From assembly GCF_014805685.1 (NCBI RefSeq), contig NC_060891.1, positions 3,263,001 through 3,327,000 of the forward strand: a DNA stretch of 64,000 bases. The letters are read 5' to 3'. The notes below the pieces were generated by a model, which worked only from the letters and a program-made list of their open reading frames with translations, did not search any database and was not told the origin of the DNA. Shown here piece by piece: positions 36,901 to 45,968 of the stretch. Source of the stretch: Silurus meridionalis. Taxonomy: Eukaryota > Chordata > Actinopteri > Siluriformes > Siluridae. Made by a program: the position numbers and the translations under genes. How positions within the stretch are numbered: the stretch's first letter is position 1; the number at the start of each line of letters is the position of its first letter.

Positions 36901-37566
36901 GACGAAACCGGGACTTCATGCAGCAGCTCTTCAGCTGGTTGCTTCAGGTTTACCTCGAATCCGGACCTCACTTTTCTATGGCGGTGGATCTCCTGAACCA
37001 AAACGCTACCGCTTTTAATCTACTCTGGGTATTGGAAGTGCTTCCTGGCTCCTGGTCCATGCAGCTGATCATGCGTTTCCTGTGCGAGGCAGTGAGAGCG
37101 ATGACACATGACAGGAGGATGAAAGGCCTGGAGAAGAGTCTAGTCAGGATGGACAACCTCAGACAGAGACATGCCTGGGTAAGGAGGACATTAGTTTTCT
37201 GCTCCCTATTTGGTAAGAAATGCAACATTTATTTAGTTCATTGCAAATGATTATATATTAAATAAAAAAACTTTTGAATAATCTGTTTATAGTTTATAAC
37301 AAGTATCCTCTTTCTGAGGTGCTTTTGTGGACAGCCATCAGCAAATAATTTTGAAAATGCTGAGCAATTTCCATCTGTCCTGCGTTTATCAACAACGTTA
37401 ACGCTTCTCACACCTACAGATGGAAGCAACACAAGGAATGGTCAGGATGGACAGAACCCGGGTGTGCCATTCTTGCGGGAGGCCGTTCACTGGGCCTGAA
37501 TTTCAGCGCTGGTCTACTGGGGAACTTGTTCACACACACTGCTACAGTACAAACAACAGCTCGTAA
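27055..37566 (+). CDS. tgfbrap1: TGFBRAP1-like (Vps3/Vps39-type) tethering protein, eleven coding exons
   Basis: Coding parts: 27055-27727, 27951-28145, 28654-28808, 31579-31661, 31756-32100, 32178-32235, 33755-33902, 34151-34269 (or from 34129), 34973-35132, 36757-37178, 37420-37566. With 34151 the product is 834 aa (human TGFBRAP1 860). Family role: the Vps3-type subunit of the CORVET endosomal tether, also reported to bind TGF-beta receptor/SMAD4. Domain order: N-terminal CNH-type beta-propeller (about 1-330), helical clathrin-repeat region with EAKELF, LDPRELISLYP and DIDTTLLK, the IGEHKKALRLLV segment, then a C-terminal zinc-finger-like motif C802, C805, H826, C827. Conservation with human is patchy in the propeller and high in GISQR...SMLDQQ. 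This divergence and the linkage to fhl5 suggest an ohnologue rather than the 2q12-type orthologue. The exon 7/8 junction has a phase conflict at the most conserved acceptor. Confidence 0.85.
27911..27948. repeat. (GTAT)n(GT)n microsatellite beside exon 2
   Basis: The array runs to within a few bases of the exon 2 acceptor (TGTGTGTGCAG), so it replaces a normal polypyrimidine tract. Confidence 0.85.
27951..28145 (+). CDS. tgfbrap1: tgfbrap1-like coding exon 2
   Basis: Encodes MFVMNSGISQRPP to LDQQLKQTVPLNSAKS, strongly family-like. Donor CACAG/GTTACA, phase 1. Confidence 0.88.
28654..28808 (+). CDS. tgfbrap1: tgfbrap1-like coding exon 3
   Basis: Acceptor TCACTCTGTATAG. Encodes DAVFVVEEREIHRLSQSPLE then EVQIRKLLELERVNEA. 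Donor AAG/GTAAAA, phase 0. About eight residues of the human propeller end are absent at this junction. Confidence 0.85.
28900..29400. repeat. AAAT-rich low-complexity tract, intron 3
   Basis: Poly(A) at about 28948-28963, then many AAATAAATA, CTAGCTAG and AACAAACAAA runs. No gene signal. Confidence 0.7.
29449..29489. repeat. (CAC)n(CAT)n trinucleotide array
   Basis: CAC units change to CAT units mid-array. Confidence 0.93.
29490..30773. other. tgfbrap1-like intron 3, remainder
   Basis: AT-rich sequence with CTAGCT-rich patches (30120-30420), similar in feel to 6930-7120. No exon was recognised. Confidence 0.4.
30774..31010 (-). mobile_element. Tc1/mariner-derived relic, truncated, intron 3
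   Basis: Reverse-orientation words GAGGTCAGAGCTCTAGAGCA, CTTCCACTCCAACCCATG and CATGCTGAAACAGGTTTAAG. Confidence 0.75.
31579..31661 (+). CDS. tgfbrap1: tgfbrap1-like coding exon 4
   Basis: Acceptor TTTTACTCATAG; encodes GWINFYREAFLEAKELF (family EAKELF). Donor TTCAT/GTAATG, phase 2. Confidence 0.85.
31756..32100 (+). CDS. tgfbrap1: tgfbrap1-like coding exon 5
   Basis: Acceptor TTTTTCTCAG. Encodes KGDLDPRELISLYPG, then KYLIFLCLYLNAIRRTDLG and DIDTTLLKVY. Donor AAAAG/GTTCTC, phase 2. The reading-through ORF ends a few codons into the intron. Confidence 0.88.
32178..32235 (+). CDS. tgfbrap1: tgfbrap1-like coding exon 6
   Basis: A 58-nt exon missed by ORF length filters; encodes FFAIGLLYQSKGQHLDAIQ, matching the family's YFALGLLYHYNNQDAAAVQ. 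Acceptor TATGTTACAG, donor CAG/GTCTGT, phase 0. Confidence 0.85.
32430..33590. repeat. Purine-rich, minisatellite-like tract in intron 6
   Basis: Repeated GTGGACCAG, GGGAAAAGTGGA, CATGGCAGG and GGGGTCATG words make the + strand strongly G/A-rich. The block is interrupted at 32770-32945 by an ACTCAAGTAC repeat. No fixed period could be measured by eye. Confidence 0.45.
32770..32945. repeat. ACTCAAGTAC-type dispersed repeat
   Basis: TTTACTCAAGTACATGG and TTTAAGTACATTTG words; relates to 14345-14525. Confidence 0.45.
33755..33902 (+). CDS. tgfbrap1: tgfbrap1-like coding exon 7
   Basis: Acceptor TGTAATTCTGCCAG. Encodes TWVWMVDDDSVDSSEPN to FIEWALQKDQKE. The only nearby donor, A/GTATAT at 33903, leaves phase 1, whereas the conserved next acceptor needs phase 0. 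Confidence 0.8.
33920..33983. repeat. (CA)n microsatellite just after exon 7
   Basis: About 32 units, starting 17 bp past the donor. Confidence 0.96.
34151..34269 (+). CDS. tgfbrap1: tgfbrap1-like coding exon 8 (in-frame acceptor choice)
   Basis: Two acceptors exist: AG at 34127-34128 (exon from 34129, encodes VGVLIFTERNPGD, closest to the human VGVQVFTKRP) and AG at 34149-34150 (exon from 34151). Only the second keeps frame with exon 7 as read. Downstream residues FKPQEVLSILMNYPVALV are shared by both. Donor CAG/GTTTGT, phase 0. Confidence 0.65.
34385..34833 (+). mobile_element. Tc1/mariner-derived relic with DD34E remnant, intron 8
   Basis: The best-preserved coding remnant: HDNALVHKAS then DLNPTE, with 34 residues between the catalytic-type D and E, the Tc1 DD34E spacing. 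Termini CAAAAGTATTGGGACACCTG and the inverse AACTTTTGTCC are visible. Not a functional transposase. Confidence 0.85.
34973..35132 (+). CDS. tgfbrap1: tgfbrap1-like coding exon 9
   Basis: Acceptor CTCTTTGCCTAG. Encodes MEKHHTLLANTYAALIL to FYDAESVYG. Aligns with the human HTHLAVLYLEEV region. Donor ACG/GTACAC, phase 1. Confidence 0.82.
35576..36019 (+). mobile_element. Tc1/mariner-derived relic, both ends, intron 9
   Basis: Starts ACACTATATGGACAAAAGTA and ends near GCCTATGTAGTGT, about 444 bp, forward orientation. Confidence 0.82.
36757..37178 (+). CDS. tgfbrap1: tgfbrap1-like coding exon 10
   Basis: Acceptor TTTACACTGCAG. Encodes KAIVLGRIGEHKKALRLLVD, then MAVDLLNQNATAFN and LPGSWSMQLIMRFL. 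The match to human LGEHEKALHILV, VDLLNRHATEFD and LPDTWSVQLLCPFL is clear. Donor TGG/GTAAGG, phase 0. Confidence 0.92.
37420..37566 (+). CDS. tgfbrap1: tgfbrap1-like coding exon 11 (terminal)
   Basis: Acceptor CTCACACCTACAG. Encodes the C-terminal zinc-finger-like segment VCHSCGRPFTGPEF then GELVHTHC and stop TAA. Confidence 0.92.
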   Translation: MEATQGMVRMDRTRVCHSCGRPFTGPEFQRWSTGELVHTHCYSTNNSS

Positions 37567-37630
37567 AAATGGGTGTCAGTTTGTATCCTTTGCTGAAACT
37601 GTACTGCAAAAGTTTACCACATGCATATAA

Positions 37631-37636
37631 AATAAA
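37631..37636 (+). promoter_or_regulatory. Poly(A) signal AATAAA of the tgfbrap1-like gene
   Basis: Lies 65 bp after the stop codon, a short 3' UTR. Confidence 0.6.
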
Positions 37637-38162
37637 CTACTGAGGACAAAGCCTTTAATAAGTAATACATAAACTGGTTATAAAGCTGTACTGGAGGATT
37701 TTGTTAAAGCAAGTATATTTTTTGTCTGGTATGGAAGAAATAAGAACCGAAGCATGGCTGCCTCACAGCTCGGGAGTCTGATATTGTTCTCCACATGTCC
37801 CTGTGGATTTGCCCTCTGCCTCCGACCAAAAAATGCAAATAAAATCTTCGATGTTCAGTGACATGAATTTCCGTATTTTTCCGTGCCCCTGAGGATGACT
37901 TTCAATGCAATGTATTTCAATAGGAAGTATTTTTGGTGCCTCCGCCATTGTCAGTGGTTCCTTCTAGTCAGAATATAGTAAATATGTTCTCCTGGTTAAT
38001 TAAGGAGACTGTGTTTATTAGAGACACACACATTTATTACAGTATAACCCTTACCCTAACACTAACCGTATAATTTCTGAATGGGGAAATATAGATTACC
38101 TTTGGCATTTCGGACAGCATTACCCATGATCCTATGCCTGAGTAACACAAAAAAAAGGGAAA

Positions 38163-38182
38163 TTCATGTCCATGAACACGAA
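38163..38182. repeat. Imperfect palindrome, copy 2
   Basis: TTCATGTCCATGAACACGAA followed by CCAAT, matching 5601-5620 at most positions. Confidence 0.6.
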
Positions 38183-38317
38183 CCAATCAGAGGATACAAA
38201 CCAGAATTTAGTTCATCAGGTGAATACACAACACTGCACAAAGCTTTGCAATGAATAATAACAATCAGTAAATGTGTGTAAAATGAACATGGAGTGTGTG
38301 TTTTTGGATTCATACAG

Positions 38318-38534
38318 TGTGGTCTAGTGGTTAAGATGCAGCGCTCCCACCGCTGCGACCCGGGTTCGATTCCCGGTCAAGGAACCATCCCCAGCCACTT
38401 TCAGTGCCGGTCCCAAGCCCGGATAAATTGGGGAGGGTTGCGTTAGGAAGGGCATCCAGCGTAAAAACATGTGCCAAATCAAACGTGCGGAGGATCCGCT
38501 GTGGCAACCCCTAACGGGAGAAGCCGAAAGAAAG
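38318..38534 (+). mobile_element. tRNA-derived SINE with RTE-like tail
   Basis: A box-like TGGTCTAGTGGTTAAGAT and B box GGGTTCGATTCCCGG (38362-38376) form a Pol III promoter. The tail (GTTGCGTTAGGAAGGGCATC, GGATCCGCTGTGGCAACC, GAAGCCGAAAGAAAG) matches the LINE end at 26104-26300. The 7-nt acceptor arms do not pair, so this is not a tRNA gene. Confidence 0.85.
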
Positions 38535-40874
38535 TTTTAGTTTTACAGTAGGCTGTAATGGCCCTGTTTGTTGGCCATGGTGCATTCTGGGTAGTGGAGT
38601 TTGATGCTGATTTTGGGTTAGGGTTAAAATTACTAAAACGAAAAGAAGAAAAAATAATTAACGCTGCAAAAAGTTTATATAAATGCACACTCGATGGTAT
38701 GTCGAGCTTTCCTTTGTCTGCAGTGAGCTGAAGCTGAAGGGGTGAACAAAAAATCTGCACTTGTATGTTTTCCTTTGCAGCCCATTGACCATGCCAAGCT
38801 GCACATGCCCTAACAATTAACGCCTATTTTCCCTGAATATACTGCGATCGCAGAGCTAGGCTGTTACACAAAAATAACGCATGCAATTCCTGTGTATTTG
38901 TTCATTATTTTGTTTGCTGGGTTTCCCTTTTTTAATGTTTAATGGAACTTACTTAAAGAAAGAAATGCAGCATACCATGGGTCATTGTGTGGAGAAAAAT
39001 CTTCCCCAAAGCCACTGAAAACACTGCCTGAGCTAAATTATGAGCTAGACTATAGACATGTATAATATCTCAGTCCACATTTTATAAGTGCAAAAACGGC
39101 AATATAAATATAAAACAGCAAAATAAATTCAAAATCCCACAAAAATGTCTCCCCAGGTGTCCAGGGATGAGTTGCGTAGCCTGTGGTAATGTTAGCTAGT
39201 TTTATTTCTTCTGTAGAGTCATTATAGAAAGCCACATCAGTATTCTGACCTTTTCTATATTCCATAAAAAAAAGAAAAATCTGTCAAACTCGGCCATCCA
39301 GGAATGTTCTACTGACCATGCGGATTCAATAATTATGCAACAGCTCTTAGTGTACACAAATATGAACGTTAACTAGCGGTTTTTATTCCAACCCTGGTGT
39401 TTTCATTTTATTGTGCATCATTCGGACCAGTGTATTAAAGGACCAAATAAACTAAAACACAGCTTATTTTGCCAACCGAATGGAGGCTGTATTCGTTTGT
39501 TTACAGTATCTGTTCCTCCAGCAGATCGGCAACTATTATAAGCATAGAGGAATTTTTTTACTGCTTATCTTTCAGGGTTCCTTCAGGGTTTTTTTTAAAC
39601 ACTGTATCTGATTTTTGTGTGTGTGTGGTGGATCAGTGTATGTTGCCTTCAATCGTTGTATTCGTTGTATTTTTTGTAATTCAAAAAAACAAAAAAAGGA
39701 ATCAATGTCATCATTTCTTTTTTGATTTAATATTAAAAACAGTTTCAAACACGCAAAAAAAGGAAATGTATCAATTTTCTCTATTCGTTTAATTACGCAA
39801 CGTGCAGCATTAAAAAGCTTCACAATGTCAAATGTGATCCACCATATTTCCAATCCAACATCCAAACCTGGAATTTAAATTCGAACAGCATTGGTCTTTT
39901 TTTGCAGGATGAAATGTCCACTTTGGACCCATTTAAGCAAATGATAAAAAGTTCTGTGATAAACGATGCATCTTTAAGATGTGCATGCAGTCTAGAACAT
40001 GGTAGAACATCGTAAGTATTAGTGATGTGAAGATCGGATCATTGTAGTGACCTGGTTCTTCGAATCGATTTCATCAGAATGAACAAATCTTTTTTTGAGT
40101 CATTTAGTTCAGTTCGTTCCTTTGATCAGAAGTAATATCAAATGTTACATGTTCAATAAGCAGATCCCCCAACACGTCTACATACATGAACTTTAAATAT
40201 AGTTCCAATAATGAATATATATTAAGCTAAGGACAAATTATAATAAACAAAATGAGTAGCTCACCTTTTATATTTTCTGGTCCGTGTTGTTACAGTTTTT
40301 CCTACTTTCCAGTCACGTGACTCCCATATTTATTGTAACAATAATGTCAATATTTGTACCAAAAAAACCTCATCAGTTGCATTGTGCAGCATCTGTCAGA
40401 GTCACGTAATAAAATAACTCAATTACTCTCAATAAACTACTCAATTATGTTTCCTGTACATGAATTTTGTGATTTTGTGATGATTTGCTTAGAAGATAAA
40501 GTAGAAAGTTAAGTATTACTTTTATTTCCAGTAGAAAATAAAAGAAAACTACTCTTTCTTCTGAGACTGAGGAGTTGGGCTTCAGACTGATTTATCTGGG
40601 GCTGTGCTGATTTCTGATTGGACAATCACTGGGTCTCATTTTTTAAGACGTATACTAACATATTTATTCATAGTTCATTCAAAGTGACATTTACACAAGA
40701 ATTTCCATTGTTCAATTATCAGTATTTTTATTCTAAAAATCACGGAACAATCATTTATTCAGTTATACATGGATTATTGTCAAGAATTCTGTCAAGTTGA
40801 AAAATCTTGCCTACAATCCTTTAGATTTCATTAATGAATTCTGAACGTGAAAAAATGCATCACAAGCGCCCTGA
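38535..40874. other. Non-coding stretch after the SINE
   Basis: AT-rich, with T/A runs around 39590-39780. No exon, RNA gene or defined repeat was recognised. Confidence 0.45.
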
Positions 40875-40994
40875 GTGCTGATCACCTGTCATATAGATTC
40901 GGCTTCATGCCACTGTCGTGTTTGTTTGTTTGTCATTGTCCTGTACCCAACCCCATCCTGCCAAATTTAAGACCAATAAAAAATGCCAACAAAA
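40875..40994 (+). repeat. 120-bp direct repeat, left copy
   Basis: Begins GTGCTGATCACCTGTCATAT and ends ATGCCAACAAAA. Identical to 41205-41324 except one base (ATTCGG against ATTTGG). Contains AATAAA. Confidence 0.95.
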
Positions 40995-41006
40995 CACCAG
41001 AATGCC

Positions 41007-41203
41007 AAAACGCCGTTTTCATATTGATCCGGATTAGCGTAGAGGTAGCTTTAAATACACGCCAGGAATGAGACACAGGTGGCGTCAATGACACAATTAA
41101 CACACAGAAAGGGAAATTCACATGAAGGATCAATGAGGGCTTTTAGTAGCCAAACCCTCATCATGACAAGCCTAAAGTACCAAGATCACACCCTTTGCTG
41201 GTG
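41007..41203 (+). repeat. 197-bp segment duplicated from 45772-45968
   Basis: Same length and only about two differences from 45772-45968 (CACAATT/CACTATT; GGATCAA/GGAACAA). Its first ~42 bp are the end of a hAT-like MITE that is complete only at the other locus. Confidence 0.92.
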
Positions 41204-41204
41204 T

Positions 41205-41324
41205 GTGCTGATCACCTGTCATATAGATTTGGCTTCATGCCACTGTCGTGTTTGTTTGTTTGTCATTGTCCTGTACCCAACCCCATCCTGCCAAATTTAA
41301 GACCAATAAAAAATGCCAACAAAA
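41205..41324 (+). repeat. 120-bp direct repeat, right copy
   Basis: See the left copy at 40875-40994. The pair brackets the 197-bp duplicated insert. Confidence 0.95.
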
Positions 41325-42634
41325 GTAATGGCACTGTGTAACAGGAGAATTCAACCAAGAGTCAATATGAAGTGTATACTATATGCAGTGGATGAGCTGG
41401 ATTGGATGGATGTCAATTAGACTCATCAAGGCTGGGTTAGGGTTAGGGTTAGAATCACCCCTTCCCTTCACCACACCTGTCTCGTTTTGAGGTCTGTCCA
41501 TCCAGCAGGCTCTTCTCCAGGCCACTAATGGTCCTCTTTTCTTTTTACTGAGTCACACAGGAAACGCACCACTGGCTACAGTGACTAAGAGCCTGGAAGC
41601 ATTTCCAAACACTCTGAGAAAATGAAAAGCCACTGTGATTTTGTTTAGGACAGTCGCTGCCGGTCTCGCGTCGTGGTAACGTTTGCACATCATTTTAGAT
41701 ATTTATCATTTGATTGTGGGTTCCCAAGAAAAAAATCAGTTTTAATTTGATTCAATATGTGATTGTCCTGCAAGAAAATCGACGCTTATCCATTTTGTTT
41801 GACGTCTCTGATCATATATAAATCACACTAAAAATAAAACACAACACAACAGATAAAACAGGGTTTTAACAGATTAAAGCTATTGAAAGCTAACACAGTA
41901 CAGGTGAACACAATGGGTAAGAGGCCGAAGAAAGAACAAGAAGCCGAGACAGGACTACAACAGGAAGCATAACAATAAATAAACTTGATCTATGACTTTT
42001 GCAATAAATTATTGCTATTTAACGAAATATTAATGTAAAAATTAAGATTATTATGAACTTAAAAAAAACCCACACCCAATGCAACATTCTTGTTCATGAG
42101 TAAACACACTCCTGATAAAAACATCTTCACCTTCCGTGACCTGCAAACCTACTCTCATCATCGCCTCCAACAGAGATCGATGTGAATTAAAGAAGTTTCT
42201 TCGAATCTTTAACAGGCGTCTCCACAGATGGTCATTTAACATTTGAGGAAACACGAAAGATGCGAAACGAGAACAAAATTATGGTAGCGGAGCAGACATG
42301 CTTCTTTTTTTTAATTTTTATAAATATCTAAGCCACAGACAGAAGCAATGGGAAAAACAAGAACCTTCGCTTTGCTAAATATATAAAGCAGACAAATTGT
42401 GAAGTGTTCACTCCTAAGCTTGTTTCTGATTTATTTTAATACCAGACGACAGAAAAAAGGGGGGACCTGAAATGGAACTGGTCGTGTTTCTGAGGACCGC
42501 AATGAGGTGCAGTACAAACAGTGGGGCATATTAGTTTTAGAGGCGTGTGTGTGTGTGTAGTTTGGATATATAGCTAGCTTTAAACCTACTGCAACCTACT
42601 GAAGGTAATCCAGTTTATTTTCATACACAGTATT
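41325..42634. other. Non-coding stretch with a short telomere-like repeat
   Basis: Three GGGTTA units at 41434-41452 and a GT array at about 42545-42560. No supported gene. Confidence 0.45.
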
Positions 42635-42893
42635 AGGGTGCTCAATTTAATAATAAAAAGGAAAAAAATGCAGATTCACCCCTACTAAGATGCAGTGCAA
42701 TCCGAGTTCAATTCGATTCAACACAACCCGATTCAATGCAACACGGTGCAATAGAAAATATATGATGTTATGCAATTTAATATGGTAAAGATTTCTTTAT
42801 TTTTGTTTTATTTCTTTGGTTTAGACAGACAGTAATTCATTAATTTACTTAAGTATCTTCTAACTTCTAACGCATGGCCCTTTCACAGGCCTT
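42635..42893. repeat. Dispersed repeat, copy 2 (GATTCAA-rich)
   Basis: Counterpart of 3246-3530: CGATTCAAC words, TATGCAATTTAATA, a T-rich run and CTTCTAACGCATGGCCCTTT. Confidence 0.5.
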
Positions 42894-42917
42894 AGTAGGG
42901 CAAAAAAATAAAAGATT

Positions 42918-43067
42918 TTAATCAAACCAGACGCTTTTTTCCTGTTCAGTCTCCAGGAAGATGCAGCTCTGCTGCTGCCATGTTAATCTGCATTCTACAT
43001 GACCCTCAGGACACGCCTCGGTCTCCGTAGTGTTGTAGCACGTCATATTCACGTAGCAAAAGTGGTG
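42918..43067 (-). CDS. Candidate orphan terminal exon, cysteine-rich (unidentified)
   Basis: On the - strand an acceptor with a pyrimidine tract (GCGCCTTCTCTCAG) opens a 49-codon frame to TAA. It contains FCYVNMTCYNTTETEACPEG and HVECRLTWQQQSC, five cysteines and two sequons (NMT, NTT). This resembles an extracellular disulfide-rich segment such as a Ly6-like fold, but no family could be assigned. No partner exons were found on the - strand. Could be a chance ORF or a relic exon. Confidence 0.25.
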   Translation of the reverse strand, partial: HHFCYVNMTCYNTTETEACPEGHVECRLTWQQQSCIFLETEQEKSVWFD

Positions 43068-44020
43068 CTGAGAGAAGGCGCTCGAGAAACTATTTAGCAA
43101 GGAGAAATCAATTTACATATTAAAAGATGGTTACAAATTATTGTATACGTTGTATATAATAAAAGTATAGTGCATCTACTAATAATTATATATAAATAAA
43201 TAGAGTTTTACCAGTGCAAATATGTTCAAAAATGATGCATTGTGATACAAATGTCTTTTTATCTGATGCACACTTTTTGTGTATCCCTGCTTCAAAGCAC
43301 AAACTAAAAAAAAGTGTATAATTAAATCAAAGACAGCATTGGGGCCGTAAGACAAACCCTGGCACCATATCACTCATATCACTATATTAAGATGGGCATG
43401 GGAACTATAGGATGAAGCGTGTCTCGTCCATTTTTAACAAAGCGGCCGCACGTGATTGCAGTGTGTCTCCTATGACGCATTTTTTGGTCGTGCAGTCTTG
43501 GAGGACGGTCGTAATTTACGACCCTTGGCTTGCGATAATGGCAAGTTAGCGGATGGGTTCTTAAAGACAGAACCGTACTTTAATTCCCGGTTTGCCTAAA
43601 GCGACTAATTCTATAGACGGAAAGGAATAAACACGTGCACAAATAGCTGTGAGAATGATCAAAAAACACGGCTATTTTTTGCCCCAGAGGCAACACTGTC
43701 ATTTCCACGGCTTTCTTTACCTTTGGTTTTGGGGAAAACACACACCACCAGGGGAGTGCAAGAGCGCAAACCACGGCAGACACGAGGGGGGTGGGACGAG
43801 ACCGCAGGCTCCTGCAGAATAGCGTGTGGAGTAAAGCCACAGCGTGGACACACTTACTCACCAAATATACACACACAGCTGCCCTGCCGGCTTCCTGAAC
43901 AGTGTGAGCAGTGTCACCCTTTTTCATTCACAACAAGAGGAATGAGATGTTTCCTCTCAATAGCTGCTCTCCCAATGAGGATTCATTTTTCAATAACAGT
44001 ATTTCAATAACGGTTGATAT
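43068..44020. other. Non-coding stretch with a GC-rich patch
   Basis: Contains a NotI site (GCGGCCGC) at about 43442 next to CACGTG, and a G/C-rich patch at 43725-43900. No gene structure recognised. Confidence 0.4.
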
Positions 44021-44446
44021 ACACTATATAGACAAAGGTACTGAGATGCCTGAATTCTCAAGCCATACATGGTTTTCCCCAAACTGTTACCACAAACTTG
44101 AACTAGGAGATCCAAACCTGTTCCAGCATGTTTCAGCTCCCTACAGATATGATTTACATGGGCTGGAGAGGAAGATCTTGAGTGGCCTACTAAAGAGCAC
44201 TGACCTCAGCCCTATTGAATTGAAACGCTGATTGCACCCCAGGTCTTCTCACCTCACCTTCATCAGTAGCCGACTTTACTAACACCCTTGTGGCTGAATG
44301 AATCTCACACAGATCTCCACAAGCATACTCCAAAATCTAGTGGAACACCTTCCCAGAACAAATGAGGACTAAATGTGGAATGGGATGATCAAAAACGCAT
44401 ACCAATATTATGGTCTGGTATCCACAAACTTTTGTCTATAAAGTGT
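44021..44446 (+). mobile_element. Tc1/mariner-derived relic, both ends
   Basis: ACACTATATAGACAAAGGTA at the left and the inverse end near GTCTATAAAGTGT at the right. Confidence 0.82.
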
Positions 44447-44694
44447 ATTTCATAAGGAATTGAAATGGTCTATAACATTTAATCATTACGGAAAAGAATC
44501 AACCTGGAAATTAGACAATAATCTGTTTATTCATTTATTGTTTAAATCCGATTTTCTGTTTTTCCTGTTTGGGGTTGCAGGAATGTTAAGCAGAAGAATT
44601 CATTGCAGATGAAATTTGACATGGACCATGAATCAAACCATGAATTTTATTTGAAACAAAGTTTTGAATGACAAAAAAACAGCAACTCGGGATT

Positions 44695-44840
44695 TAGGGT
44701 TTCAAGCACCAAGCTCTTGCAGCTTTAAGCTGCAACTCTTGGGCCCTTGAGCAAGGCCCTTAATTCTCTGTGCTCCAGGGGTGCTGTATCATGGCTGCTC
44801 CCAGCTTCTGAGCAAGCTGTAATGTATGTGACAAATAATA
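44695..44840 (+). mobile_element. SINE fragment
   Basis: GGGCCCTTGAGCAAGGCCCT followed by CTGTGCTCCAGGGGTGCTG, shared in part with the SINEs at 50737 and 48122. The tRNA head is degenerate. Confidence 0.6.
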
Positions 44841-45449
44841 ATAACAATTCAGACACCGAGAGATATTTTTTCATACAAAATACTGCATCAGCATTAAAAA
44901 AAAAAAAAGACAGTTATGAAGCAGGCTGTGGTTATAAAACAGGAAATCACAGCGCAAACCAGCCAGAGTATGATCCAAAGGCCAAAACCAGGAGAATGGG
45001 CAAATGAACAAACATTACAGGAGAATAAGAAGGCTTGGAATGCGCAAAATGTTTGGCAAGACTTTAGATCAAAATAATGTGCTTTACAACGGACTCACAT
45101 TCAGTGAACCAAACTGGAATGGCAGAGTGTGAAGGCCAGGATGGAAACTCAGGCCTGTGGCATAAAAGTCAGCCACTCTATCCTTGAACCAAAGATGGAG
45201 GTAAACTCAATTTTCAAAGCCATAATCCAAACCAAAAACATTCATAAAAATCCAAATTAAAAAATAAAAACTCTGGGAAAGTGATCCATGGAGTTTTGTT
45301 GAGATATCTAGCAAAATATAACAAATAGAAATCACTATGTAAAATATTTCCTTGAAGAAAAAGATCCACAGTCAACAATCAAGCAAGAAAAAGGCCTAGA
45401 AAGAATAAGACTAGAAAGCCAAGAGCACAACAAACCACCAAAGCATCGT
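44841..45449. other. Non-coding stretch
   Basis: A-rich, with no recognisable gene or element. Confidence 0.4.
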
Positions 45450-45812
45450 AGGCCATGTCCACACTAATACGCTTTTGTTTGAAAACGTTTTACTCAACAC
45501 TGTTATGGCGTTTTCAGTCAACAAAAACGTAGCTTATTGAAAACGCTCTCCAAAGTGGATACTTTTAAAAACGCTATTTTCTCATTGTAGAAAACAGAGG
45601 CTCTAGAAAAACGCATTTTAAAAAAAGCAAGAGACAAAAATGAGGCAGGTCGAAGCATCTTACATTTTGCTCATGCGCAGTGCAGGAACTTAAGCGTTTT
45701 CAGACGTTCAGTGAGGACGAGCAACTTTTGGCGAACGACTGAAAATGATAGTGTGTAAGCTTTTTTAGATAAAAACGCCGTTTTCATATTGATCCGGATT
45801 AGCGTAGAGGTA
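45450..45812. mobile_element. hAT-like MITE (GTTTTC/GAAAAC-rich)
   Basis: Starts GGCCATGTCCACACTAATAC and is dense in AAAACG/CGTTTT. The degenerate inverse end is CGGATTAGCGTAGAGGTAGC, which pairs with the start over CTACGCTAAT-type bases. The family is common in teleosts (general knowledge). Confidence 0.6.
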
Positions 45813-45968
45813 GCTTTAAATACACGCCAGGAATGAGACACAGGTGGCGTCAATGACACTATTAACACACAGAAAGGGAAATTCACATGAAGGAACAATG
45901 AGGGCTTTTAGTAGCCAAACCCTCATCATGACAAGCCTAAAGTACCAAGATCACACCCTTTGCTGGTG
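45772..45968 (+). repeat. 197-bp segment, probable source copy
   Basis: Overlaps the MITE end and 150 bp of its right flank; nearly identical to 41007-41203. Because the MITE is whole only here, this is probably the donor. Confidence 0.9.

Noticed and set aside
38318..38390. Genuine tRNA gene
   Set aside because: A and B boxes are good but the acceptor arms do not pair and a SINE tail follows.
40875..41324. Short LTR retroelement with 120-bp LTRs
   Set aside because: The repeats lack TG...CA ends, and the interior is a copy of local sequence, not a primer-binding or coding region.
43580..43927. 115-codon - strand ORF in a GC-rich patch
   Set aside because: No domain, no splice sites in phase with the 42918-43067 exon could be supported.
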